Assembly: GCA_045535585.1 (NCBI GenBank)
Contig: JAZSLY010000066.1
Location: 1 to 6,321 of the forward strand
Length of the DNA: 6,321 nt
Source: RGIG6353 sp045535585
Lineage (GTDB): Bacteria; Bacillota; Clostridia; Oscillospirales; SIG627
Direction: 5' to 3'
Made by a program: the position numbers and the translations under genes. This document shows positions 1 to 5,438 of this stretch, piece by piece (the first letter of the stretch is position 1; each line of letters opens with the position of its first letter). The notes under the pieces were generated by a model, which saw nothing but the letters and a program-made list of their open reading frames with translations, was not told the origin of the DNA and searched no databases.

Positions 1-40
1 CGATAGGCGAGATATGCCAGTGGCTGATAGGCGCTTTTTT
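1..40 (+). repeat. 40-base terminator-bearing repeat, copy A
   Basis: This segment matches the minus-strand sequence of 3406-3445 at 37 of 40 positions; the first 20 bases (CGATAGGCGAGATATGCCAG) are identical. The three differences all fall in the hairpin part. It ends in a T-run that touches the stop codon (39-41) of the ATPase-like gene. It starts at the window edge, so the repeat may extend further left. It looks like a dispersed intergenic repeat; its identity is not recognised. Confidence 0.8.
19..40 (+). terminator. Probable plus-strand terminator inside repeat copy A
   Basis: Arms 19-25 (AGTGGCT) and 29-35 (AGGCGCT) pair around a GAT loop, with one G-U pair and one G-G mismatch, followed by a T-run at 35-40. 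The polarity would stop plus-strand transcription entering from the left, so it would protect the minus-strand gene from antisense read-through. It is weaker than the perfect hairpin of copy B. Confidence 0.5.
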
Positions 41-2447
41 AAGCGAAGAATGACGTTGCAATAATTGGCAGTGACCAGATAAATTGGTATGCTAAAATGA
101 AAATTGGAGTAATTTTTTCGTGAGAGCCGTCGGCAAAAAGCGCAACTACTGCAAGAACAACTGCAAGCACAAGCGAAATATATTTCGCAAGCGTGTTGAT
201 AGAAATAGTTCTTGAAAGCTTGTCGGATGCCAGAATGGTTCTAAGGAAATTAGCAACCGACGAAGCGCAAACAATGGGGCTTTCTTCACATTTACTTGGC
301 ATTTTTTCGTCATCGGTTGGGAGAGACAAGTTCTTTTCAATGATTATCGGATAGGAGTCGTTTTTCAAAACGTGTGTCAGGAAGGTGGTGTCAAGGTTGG
401 GATCCCTTGTATTTATCACCATGCAAATTCCGTGATTTGAGAAGGCGTCAAGCAGACTCTGGAATTTCTTTGTGACGGAGTATCTTACGTAGAATTTTGC
501 GCTGACCTCGTCGTCGATTGCAACGTACATTATCTTTCCGTTGCCGTGTTCGAACTCTTTGTCAATGGCGTCGTCAATGTAATCGTAACCCGTTTCTACC
601 ATATAGTCCTTGTTGCCGATGAACACCTTATGCGAATCGATAGTCGCGTTAATTCCGTTACTTGTAACAGAAAGAATTTCGTCTGCGCTGGTGTCGGTAA
701 CGTCGGCAATAACCGAACGGCTGAACACGACCTTTAACGGACCGCCTACAAGGTTGAATGCTCTTGAAGCTATAAGATAAGTGTTGTCTATTCTGCTCTT
801 ACCATAGGTCTTGATTGAGGTGAATTTAATACCGTTTGCGTTGAACATATCCGTGTCAAGAAGAGAAACGAGACTTGTATTTGCAAGGTCCTCTATTGAC
901 TTTTCGCCGATAATGGTTGCTTTAAGCCTTGAAAGCTTGATGCTTGTGGCGAAGAAGGGAAGAACGGATATGAAAATTGACGAGACAGGGAGAGCCATCA
1001 TAAACACCAAGGTAAAGTTATTTACGATATCCGTGAATGAGCCGTACTCAAACGCGGTAGCGCCGAGAATGGCAAATATAAGGGACGCCGTTATCGTCAA
1101 CGGAATTGACGTTTTGTAGGTTTCGTCATAAGGAGATTTTTGGGAATTAAGCTTGAAGAAATTGGATGCAAAGCTTGTTTTCTTTACTGCATATTGTGCG
1201 GAATTGTCAGTTAAGAGTGATTGGAATTTCTCGTTTTTGGAGAAGTCCACATCACGCTTTGATGCAACAAACTTTACCTTGTGCTGTGAAACGATTCTGA
1301 AGGAATGGCGCTCACGCTTTGTTTCTATAAGAGATATAAGGGAAGATACGGTGGCGCAAAGCGCAAAGAGGGAAGAATAAAGAATTATATCCTTTGAAAA
1401 CTTGTTGCCGATAAAATGCAATATCACTTGGAGCGTAGCAATAAGGAAGGAAACGAAGAGAATACTGTTTTTGTTCGGCTTCCAGGTGAAGAGACTCTTT
1501 GCACCGTCGATTATTGAATTCAGCACACAGATAGCGGTGATAAATACGAACTGTAAATCTATCATAAGGAACAAAACGCCGTATTTACCTGGCATAAGCC
1601 ATTCGGGGTGGGGTATGAATTTCGTTTCAACGTAAAGGAGAGCAATAGTACAAAGGAGAGTAGCCAAAAACGAGATAACAGCAAGCTGGGATTTCTTTGC
1701 GTATTTTTCCTCGAAATCTTCAATGTCGCTACGGTTCAGGTGCTCCTCAAGCTCCTTCGTTTCTTTGCTTCTTGTAAAACGTGACTTGAGAAAATCAATA
1801 ACGTTAATTTTGTTGTCTTCCGGCTCGTAATCGTCCTCAAGCTCGTCGTAGAGTGATTCGTCGGCGTCTTCAATAGTGTCGTCGTTTAAGTCATCGTTGG
1901 CTTCGTTTGAGACGTCCTCGACCTCGTCGTTTAAGGTGTCTTCGGCTTGTGCTTCATCAATAGCTTCTTCGTTAAGCTCGGGCTCGGCTTCTTCTTCCTC
2001 TTCAAGCGGTACCTTGGGGGTGTTGGAAAACACGTCGGCAAGGTCTATCTTCTTTCCACTTGAAAGGTTATCCTTGATTTCACTTACTGTTAAAGCCTTT
2101 TTGTTGAAAATGCTTTCCACCTTTTCAACGATATCGCTATCGGCTTCGTGCTCCTGATTTATGTTTTTCAGGAAGTTATTGAAATTGAAGGCGTGAGGCT
2201 TGTCAGAGGACTTTTCTGTAACCTCGTCCACTTCCTCCTCGATGCTTATGTGGCTACCAGCATTATTCTCGTCTTCCTTTTCCTCGTCCTTAACCGTGAA
2301 GGGAAGAAAAACCGCATATTTATCGTCCTTTGATTTGTCGTCCTGTGCAGGAGGGGAGAACACCGCAGTAGTCTCGGTCTCGGTGGCAGAGGCATTCATT
2401 ATTCTGTTTTCTTCGGGCTCTTTTTTCTTAAATCTGTATGTACTCAT
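39..2447 (-). CDS. P-type ATPase-like membrane protein with degenerate catalytic motifs and acidic N-terminal tail
   Basis: 802 residues. Residues 1-250 are hydrophilic and probably disordered, with a dense Glu/Asp tract at about 148-211. About eight membrane segments follow (near 253-273, 290-312, 326-346, 353-375, 448-468, 475-500, 752-771, 781-801). The layout after 448 resembles the P1B-type ATPase core: ALPVSS (485-490) sits where the CPC-type motif would be, GEKSIEDL (514-521) matches the conserved lead-in to the phosphorylation site, FIGNKDYM (609-616) resembles the nucleotide-domain motif, and NTRDP (679-683) replaces TGDN. The DKTGT motif has become DTDMF (531-535), no TGE actuator motif is seen between segments 4 and 5, and GDGxNDxP is absent. 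Active transport is therefore unlikely; a scaffold, sensor or regulator is possible, but the function is unknown. It lies 23 bases after rlmB, probably in the same operon. The start is uncertain: AAAGG (2464-2468) is 16 bases away, and Met17 (2399) is an alternative. Confidence 0.8.
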   Translation of the reverse strand: MSTYRFKKKEPEENRIMNASATETETTAVFSPPAQDDKSKDDKYAVFLPFTVKDEEKEDENNAGSHISIEEEVDEVTEKSSDKPHAFNFNNFLKNINQEHEADSDIVEKVESIFNKKALTVSEIKDNLSSGKKIDLADVFSNTPKVPLEEEEEAEPELNEEAIDEAQAEDTLNDEVEDVSNEANDDLNDDTIEDADESLYDELEDDYEPEDNKINVIDFLKSRFTRSKETKELEEHLNRSDIEDFEEKYAKKSQLAVISFLATLLCTIALLYVETKFIPHPEWLMPGKYGVLFLMIDLQFVFITAICVLNSIIDGAKSLFTWKPNKNSILFVSFLIATLQVILHFIGNKFSKDIILYSSLFALCATVSSLISLIETKRERHSFRIVSQHKVKFVASKRDVDFSKNEKFQSLLTDNSAQYAVKKTSFASNFFKLNSQKSPYDETYKTSIPLTITASLIFAILGATAFEYGSFTDIVNNFTLVFMMALPVSSIFISVLPFFATSIKLSRLKATIIGEKSIEDLANTSLVSLLDTDMFNANGIKFTSIKTYGKSRIDNTYLIASRAFNLVGGPLKVVFSRSVIADVTDTSADEILSVTSNGINATIDSHKVFIGNKDYMVETGYDYIDDAIDKEFEHGNGKIMYVAIDDEVSAKFYVRYSVTKKFQSLLDAFSNHGICMVINTRDPNLDTTFLTHVLKNDSYPIIIEKNLSLPTDDEKMPSKCEESPIVCASSVANFLRTILASDKLSRTISINTLAKYISLVLAVVLAVVALFADGSHEKITPIFILAYQFIWSLPIIATSFFA

Positions 2448-2470
2448 TTTAAAATCTGAATTACCTTTCG

Positions 2471-3271
2471 TTATTTTTTAATACGTCTTGCCTTTGCAAC
2501 TTCAAAGAGTATTACTGCGCTGGCGCAGGAAACGTTCAGGGAGTTTACCTTTCCGCGCATAGAGATAGAAGCGATGAAATCACAGTTCTTCGTAACAAGC
2601 TCCGACATTCCGTTGCCCTCACTTCCGAGAACTACCGCAAGCGGCATATCGTAGTCGATTTCAGTATAGTCGCTGCCGCCTGCCTCGCAACCGACAACCC
2701 AGACGCCCATTTCTTTCAGCTCTTTTATTGTGTTGTTTATGTTTGAAACCTTTGCTATCGCCAGATGCTCAATAGCACCTGCCGATGCTCTTGAAACCAC
2801 GGAGCTGAGGCCCGCCGAGCGTCTTTTCGGAATAATAAGTCCGTGTACGCCTGCGCCCTCACAGTTTCTGATGATAGCACCGAGGTTGTGTGGGTCGTTT
2901 ATTGAATCTGCAATAACGATAAAGGGCTTTTCTCCTTTTTCACGAGCTATGTTGACGATATCCTCGACGCTTACGTATTCCTTTGCGGCGGCAAGGGCAA
3001 CAACTCCTTGATGCATAACGCCCTGTGACAGCTCGTCAAGCTTTTCTCTCGTGCACTCAACGATAGGAATACCTCTCGACTTTGCTTCGCCGAGAACTAC
3101 TATCAGAGAGCCTTCTGCATTGCCGTCCTTGATAAAAATTTTGTCAACGCTTCGGGAGGAACGGACAAGCTCTAAAACGGCATTTCTGCCACAAATAACG
3201 TTTTCGTCGCACTCGTTCTCGTTGTCAATATTATAATTCATCTTTTTTGGTTTATAGTTATGGTTGTTCAT
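2471..3271 (-). CDS. rlmB: 23S rRNA (guanosine-2'-O)-methyltransferase RlmB, SpoU/TrmH family
   Basis: 266 residues. By family, this enzyme transfers a methyl group from S-adenosylmethionine to the 2'-OH of a conserved guanosine in the peptidyl-transferase region of 23S rRNA (G2251 in E. coli). An L30e-like substrate-binding domain begins with ICGRNAVLELV (26-36) and runs to about 100. The SPOUT catalytic domain covers about 116-257 and carries all three motifs: NDPHNLGAIIRN (125-136, with N129 and R135), VVLGSEGNGMSE (213-224) and SMRGKVNSLNVS (237-248). Motif 3 has Ser where IPMRG usually has Pro. About 25 polar residues precede the usual start; Met11 is an alternative. The chosen ATG has AAAGAGG (3278-3284) six bases upstream. 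It is the first gene of a probable two-gene operon. Related tRNA methyltransferases share the fold, but the N-terminal domain and motif 3 favour RlmB. Confidence 0.9.
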   Translation of the reverse strand: MNNHNYKPKKMNYNIDNENECDENVICGRNAVLELVRSSRSVDKIFIKDGNAEGSLIVVLGEAKSRGIPIVECTREKLDELSQGVMHQGVVALAAAKEYVSVEDIVNIAREKGEKPFIVIADSINDPHNLGAIIRNCEGAGVHGLIIPKRRSAGLSSVVSRASAGAIEHLAIAKVSNINNTIKELKEMGVWVVGCEAGGSDYTEIDYDMPLAVVLGSEGNGMSELVTKNCDFIASISMRGKVNSLNVSCASAVILFEVAKARRIKK

Positions 3272-3277
3272 ATTATA

Positions 3278-3284
3278 CCTCTTT
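3278..3284 (-). promoter_or_regulatory. Ribosome binding site of rlmB
   Basis: AAAGAGG, six bases before the ATG at 3271. It supports this start over Met11, which has only an A-rich stretch in front of it. It lies almost at the 5' end predicted from the promoter at 3291-3319, so the leader would be very short. Confidence 0.6.
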
Positions 3285-3290
3285 TATGAT

Positions 3291-3319
3291 ATTATAACAT
3301 ATAAATAAATTTTTGTATA
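3291..3319 (-). promoter_or_regulatory. Probable SigA-type promoter of the rlmB operon
   Basis: The -10 box is a perfect TATAAT (3291-3296); 17 bases upstream is TATACA (3314-3319), four of six matches to TTGACA. Transcription would start near 3284. The region is very AT-rich, so chance matches are possible, but this is the best-spaced pair before rlmB. A second TATAAT at 3272-3277 touches the start codon and has no acceptable -35 box. Confidence 0.55.
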
Positions 3320-3405
3320 TATTTTTTTAAAAATAATTTAAAAGTCGACGGTAAGCTTTTTTATTTGCATAGCCGTTCAAACTGTAACCAAGGCTTCGTG
3401 AAAAC

Positions 3406-3427
3406 AAAAAAGCGGCTAGCAGCCGCT
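3406..3427 (-). terminator. Rho-independent terminator inside repeat copy B
   Basis: On the minus strand AGCGGCT (3427-3421) and AGCCGCT (3417-3411) form a perfect 7-bp stem around a GCT loop, followed by TTTTTT (3411-3406). It would stop any minus-strand transcript that passed the terminator at 3511-3545 before it reached rlmB. Confidence 0.75.
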
Positions 3428-3445
3428 GGCATATCTCGCCTATCG
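3406..3445 (-). repeat. 40-base terminator-bearing repeat, copy B (inverted relative to copy A)
   Basis: Read on the minus strand, this matches positions 1-40 of the plus strand at 37 of 40 bases, with the first 20 identical. It has the form GGCG-AGATA-TGCC small hairpin, then a perfect 7-bp terminator hairpin, then six T. The similarity stops after the T-run. Copies A and B form an inverted pair around the rlmB and ATPase-like genes. Confidence 0.8.
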
Positions 3446-3510
3446 TAATGCATTTTTACCTAAAGAAAGAAAAACGGCGAGGTCCAATTTAATGCAATTT
3501 CCTAGTAAAC

Positions 3511-3545
3511 AAAAAAAGTGCAACAGCCGAAAGGCTATTGCACTT
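3511..3545 (-). terminator. Rho-independent terminator of the zinc-ribbon gene
   Basis: A 13-bp stem (3533-3545 with 3516-3528, one G-U pair) encloses a four-base loop and runs into seven T on the minus strand (3517-3511). It begins 20 bases after the stop codon at 3565, so the zinc-ribbon gene is probably a single-gene transcript. Confidence 0.9.
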
Positions 3546-3564
3546 AAAATTACTCACGCTATAA

Positions 3565-3843
3565 TTACTGCTGTTCCTTCATTGCTGAGAAGCATGCGCT
3601 GCAATAAACAGGGCGATCATTGCTGGGCTGGAAGGGAACTTTAGCCTCTCCGCCACAGTTTGCACATGTTGTTGTGAATAATTCTCTTGCAGGTTTGCCA
3701 TTTGCTTTTCTTGCATCACGGCATGCCTTGCATCTCTGGGGCTCGTTTGTTAAGCCTTTTTCTGCGTAGAACTCCTGTTCTCCGGCGGAGAAGATAAACT
3801 CCTGACCACACTCTTTGCAGATTAATGTCTTGTCCTCGTACAT
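3565..3843 (-). CDS. Small zinc-ribbon protein with four CxxC pairs
   Basis: 92 residues. Four CxxC pairs are visible: CKEC (9-12), CKAC (38-41), CANC (60-63) and CSAC (81-84). This suggests two zinc sites: a zf_Tbcl-type N-terminal half (the CGQEF, EQEFYAEKG and EPQRCKACR motifs) and a C-terminal CxxC-x-CxxC half (TCANCGGEAKVPF then RPVYCSACF). Such proteins are common in Clostridia and lack a defined role; nucleic-acid or protein binding in the cytoplasm is the usual guess. There is no signal peptide or membrane segment. The start is well supported by AAAGAGG (3851-3857) seven bases upstream. It sits between sigH and rlmB with its own terminator and a 125-base leader region, so it is probably expressed separately. 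Confidence 0.9.
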   Translation of the reverse strand: MYEDKTLICKECGQEFIFSAGEQEFYAEKGLTNEPQRCKACRDARKANGKPARELFTTTCANCGGEAKVPFQPSNDRPVYCSACFSAMKEQQ

Positions 3844-3850
3844 TTGGTTA

Positions 3851-3857
3851 CCTCTTT
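3851..3857 (-). promoter_or_regulatory. Ribosome binding site of the zinc-ribbon gene
   Basis: AAAGAGG with seven bases to the ATG, a strong Shine-Dalgarno match that fixes the start at 3843. Confidence 0.8.
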
Positions 3858-3871
3858 CGGTTAAAAATTTA

Positions 3872-3951
3872 TCGCCTGTTCGGCAAAGTTTGTCAGTGGA
3901 GTTTCACCACCATCTTTTCTAAAAGAAACGCTTTGATTAAGCTAAACAAAC
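3872..3951 (-). promoter_or_regulatory. Possible structured 5' leader of the zinc-ribbon gene
   Basis: Read as minus-strand RNA, GUUUGU (3951-3946) can pair with ACAAAC (3893-3888) and close a junction of three hairpins: GCUU/AAGC (3942-3930), UCUUU/AAAGA (3926-3913) and GUGG/CCAC (3910-3896). A fourth, UUGCC/GGCGA (3886-3872), follows directly and ends 14 bases before the ribosome binding site. I found this by eye; the stems are short and partly AT-rich. It matches no riboswitch class I recognise. Weak -10-like boxes (TATACA 3961-3966, TATACG 3951-3956) lie just upstream without a clear -35. Confidence 0.3.
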
Positions 3952-3968
3952 GTATAGACTTGTATAAT

Positions 3969-4541
3969 TTAAACTAAAAACTTTAATTTGCTTCTGATTC
4001 GCTGTATTGCGTTATCAACCGATTTTTCGGATACGTTCAGGGAAGAGGATATATCCGCGTAGGAATTACCTTGAACGAAAAGATGAAGCACACGGCTTTC
4101 AAGGGCAGATAACTTTGTATTTATCAAATGCATTAAAGCTTTGTAATTTTCTTTTTCTATAAACTGCCGTTCAGGTTCGCTAACCTTATCAAGACTTTGC
4201 AAACAGTCGTAATTCTCGCCGTCCTCCAAGAGAGGAGAGCAGGAACGAACAGAAATATTTTTCTCATTGGAGTACGTCCGCAGCGCCGAAATGACACTGT
4301 GCCTGATACATATTCTGGCAAAGCCCGAAAAGGTAGTATGGAAAGACGTGTCAAAGGTCAAAGCAGCCTTATAAAGCCCGATAAGTCCTTCCTGAAACAA
4401 ATCCTCTTTTTCGGATATGCTGACGTTAAAGGATGAAATAACACTATGTATCAATCCCTTGTAGTTTGAAGATAACTCTACAAAGGCATCAGAATCTCCT
4501 GTTTTTATCAAATTGATAAGGTCAAATTCTGATTTTTGCAT
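3969..4541 (-). CDS. sigH: SigH-like RNA polymerase sigma-70 family factor
   Basis: 190 residues from this start. Region 2 includes EDLFQEGLIGLYKAALTFD (46-64, core binding) and FSGFARICIRHSVISALR (71-88, -10 recognition). Region 4 covers about 144-187 with LSALESRVLHLF and the helix-turn-helix SYADISSSLNVSEKSVDNAI (160-179). The SVDNAIQRIRSKLK ending and the roughly 200-residue length fit the SigH (Spo0H) group rather than ECF or flagellar sigma factors. In Bacillus and Clostridia SigH directs early sporulation and stationary-phase genes; that role here is inferred. The reading frame is open back to an ATG at 4628, but those 29 extra codons would run through the upstream terminator and this gene's promoter (4577-4604). 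ATG 4541 with GGGGTG (4552-4557) is therefore preferred. rlmB nearby echoes the Bacillus rlmB-rae1-sigH neighbourhood. Confidence 0.8.
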   Translation of the reverse strand: MQKSEFDLINLIKTGDSDAFVELSSNYKGLIHSVISSFNVSISEKEDLFQEGLIGLYKAALTFDTSFHTTFSGFARICIRHSVISALRTYSNEKNISVRSCSPLLEDGENYDCLQSLDKVSEPERQFIEKENYKALMHLINTKLSALESRVLHLFVQGNSYADISSSLNVSEKSVDNAIQRIRSKLKFLV

Positions 4542-4551
4542 ATGGATACAA

Positions 4552-4557
4552 CACCCC
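4552..4557 (-). promoter_or_regulatory. Ribosome binding site of the sigma factor gene
   Basis: GGGGTG ten bases before ATG 4541. It is only a moderate match, but it is the sole site downstream of the predicted transcription start and so supports the shorter protein. Confidence 0.45.
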
Positions 4558-4570
4558 GAATAATCTACTT

Positions 4571-4609
4571 GTGTTAAGTATAACACTTTTTTTAGATAAG
4601 TCAAGTGTT
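4571..4609. promoter_or_regulatory. Candidate operator: dyad over the sigma factor promoter
   Basis: GTGTTATACTTAACAC (minus strand, 4586-4571) is an inverted repeat with 6-bp arms centred on the -10 box. A third copy of the half-site, GTGTT on the plus strand, lies at 4605-4609 next to the -35 box. The half-sites start at 4571, 4582 and 4605, about one and two helical turns apart. A dimeric repressor bound here would block polymerase; no regulator is identified. Confidence 0.4.
4577..4604 (-). promoter_or_regulatory. SigA-type promoter of the sigma factor gene
   Basis: TTGACT (4604-4599), a 16-bp spacer and TATACT (4582-4577), five of six matches in each box, with a TG one base before the -10 (extended -10). 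Transcription would start near 4570, giving a leader of about 29 bases to ATG 4541. Confidence 0.75.
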
Positions 4610-4616
4610 TTTTTAT

Positions 4617-4662
4617 AAAAAAATTCACAACTTTTTAAATTTTTAATAAAAAGTTGTGAATT
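4617..4662 (-). terminator. Terminator of the co-polymerase/kinase operon
   Basis: Perfect 16-bp arms (4662-4647 and 4637-4622) enclose a nine-base AT loop, and the minus strand continues into a T-run (4623-4617). The stem is AT-rich but long. It begins about 40 bases after the kinase stop and separates this operon from the sigma factor promoter directly downstream. Confidence 0.8.
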
Positions 4663-4704
4663 GTATAATATAAATCTTGTTTAAATTGTATATGATGACT
4701 AAGC

Positions 4705-5421
4705 CTACATTTCGTCGTAACGCAGGTACTTTTCATAAGGTGCGGAAATGCCGTCCGAGCCTATATAAATCATACCTACAACGTTAGCCTGAATGATACC
4801 GAGAGAGGAGAAGAGCTTCTTCAATTCTACGGTTGTAGTGATGTCTCTTCGTGCAACGATGATTGCACCTTCGCTGATGCTGATAAGGGGAAGAGCATCG
4901 GACACAATGTTGATGGGGGGCGTATCGAGGATTATGAAATCATATTCCTTCTTTGCCGTTTCCAGAAAGTTTTCCATAGCACGGCTGGCAAGCACTTCGG
5001 CGGGGTTATTAACGGTTGTTCCTGCCGAAAGGAAAGCAAAGCCGGGATACTGCGTCTCGATGATAACCTCATCGTGACGGTTTTTGCCTCTTACAACGTC
5101 GGAAAGTCCCAGAGTGCCTGAATAGCCAAGGTATTTCGTTGCGTTTTTGCGTCTCAGGTCACAGTCGATCATCAAAACCTTCTTGTCACACTGTGCCAGT
5201 GCAATTGAAAGGTTGATGGACGAGGTGGTTTTTCCTTCGTGTGTTTGTGAGCTGGTTATAGCGAATACGTGGCAGGGCTTATCGTCAAGGTTTAAAATAA
5301 GGTTAGTACGAATAGTTTTGTATGCTTCTTTTACGGAGAACAAGGCAGTGGAAGAAATTGTACCGTCTGTTATTTCCGAAAAGTTCTTTTTCTTTTTCTT
5401 CTTAAACATTTTCTTTAACAT
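4705..5421 (-). CDS. CpsD/CapB-family tyrosine-protein kinase
   Basis: 238 residues from this start. BY-kinases are P-loop ATPases that autophosphorylate a C-terminal tyrosine cluster and control exopolysaccharide or capsule export together with a membrane activator. Visible motifs are EAYKTIRTN (32-40, oligomerisation region), Walker A SSQTHEGKTT (57-66, K64), Walker A' VLMIDCDLRR (82-91), Walker B FIILDTPP (162-169) and a tail with Y229, Y232 and Y235. The P-loop has His61 where Gly, Asn or Ala is usual. A Lys-rich N-terminus (LKKMFKKKKKK) may contact the membrane or the partner. There are no membrane segments, so it depends on the gene upstream (17 bases between them), the usual split arrangement in Gram-positives. 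The frame is open to a TTG at 5436, but GGAGG (5430-5434), eight bases before ATG 5421, decides the start. Confidence 0.9.
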   Translation of the reverse strand: MLKKMFKKKKKKNFSEITDGTISSTALFSVKEAYKTIRTNLILNLDDKPCHVFAITSSQTHEGKTTSSINLSIALAQCDKKVLMIDCDLRRKNATKYLGYSGTLGLSDVVRGKNRHDEVIIETQYPGFAFLSAGTTVNNPAEVLASRAMENFLETAKKEYDFIILDTPPINIVSDALPLISISEGAIIVARRDITTTVELKKLFSSLGIIQANVVGMIYIGSDGISAPYEKYLRYDEM

Positions 5422-5429
5422 TATTCTTT

Positions 5430-5434
5430 CCTCC
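5430..5434 (-). promoter_or_regulatory. Ribosome binding site of the kinase gene
   Basis: GGAGG, eight bases before ATG 5421. The upstream TTG at 5436 would place this site inside the coding sequence, so ATG 5421 is preferred. Confidence 0.8.
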
Positions 5435-5438
5435 AATG

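Larger units (their letters stand above)
3285..3564. other. Intergenic region between the zinc-ribbon gene and rlmB
   Basis: This gap holds, from right to left, the zinc-ribbon terminator (3511-3545), a 65-base spacer, repeat copy B with its terminator (3406-3445), about 85 bases of unique sequence and the rlmB promoter. CTCGCC (3435-3440) in the repeat is complementary to GGCGAG (3476-3481) in the spacer, so a short minus-strand RNA ending at the repeat terminator could fold into two hairpins. No convincing promoter for such an RNA was seen. No supported coding sequence was found. Confidence 0.5.

Noticed and set aside
811..1119. Plus-strand 102-codon frame inside the ATPase-like gene
   Set aside because: Antisense shadow of a clear membrane-protein gene; no recognisable domain or start signals.
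1876..2157. Plus-strand Ser-rich frame
   Set aside because: It is the antisense of the Glu/Asp-rich tract of the ATPase-like gene (GAA/GAG/GAT codons read as Ser, Phe and similar), with no ribosome site or family resemblance.
3338..3362. Possible plus-strand terminator around GTCGAC and the following T-run
   Set aside because: The arms pair for only three or four bases before mismatching; no stable stem.
3361..3453. 30-codon minus-strand frame starting MHYDRRDMPAAASRFF, with a partly similar frame (DRRDMPVADRRFF) in repeat copy A
   Set aside because: It runs straight through the perfect terminator hairpin and T-run, has only a weak AGG ribosome site, and the differences between copies change the amino acids and follow the hairpin rather than codon positions.
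3900..3912. GGTGGT in the zinc-ribbon leader suggesting a T-box
   Set aside because: The rest of the T-box consensus (ACCGCG) is missing and there is no specifier stem or downstream aminoacyl-tRNA or amino-acid gene.
4793..5077. Plus-strand 94-codon frame opposite the kinase gene
   Set aside because: Lies fully opposite the conserved Walker motif region; no independent coding signals.
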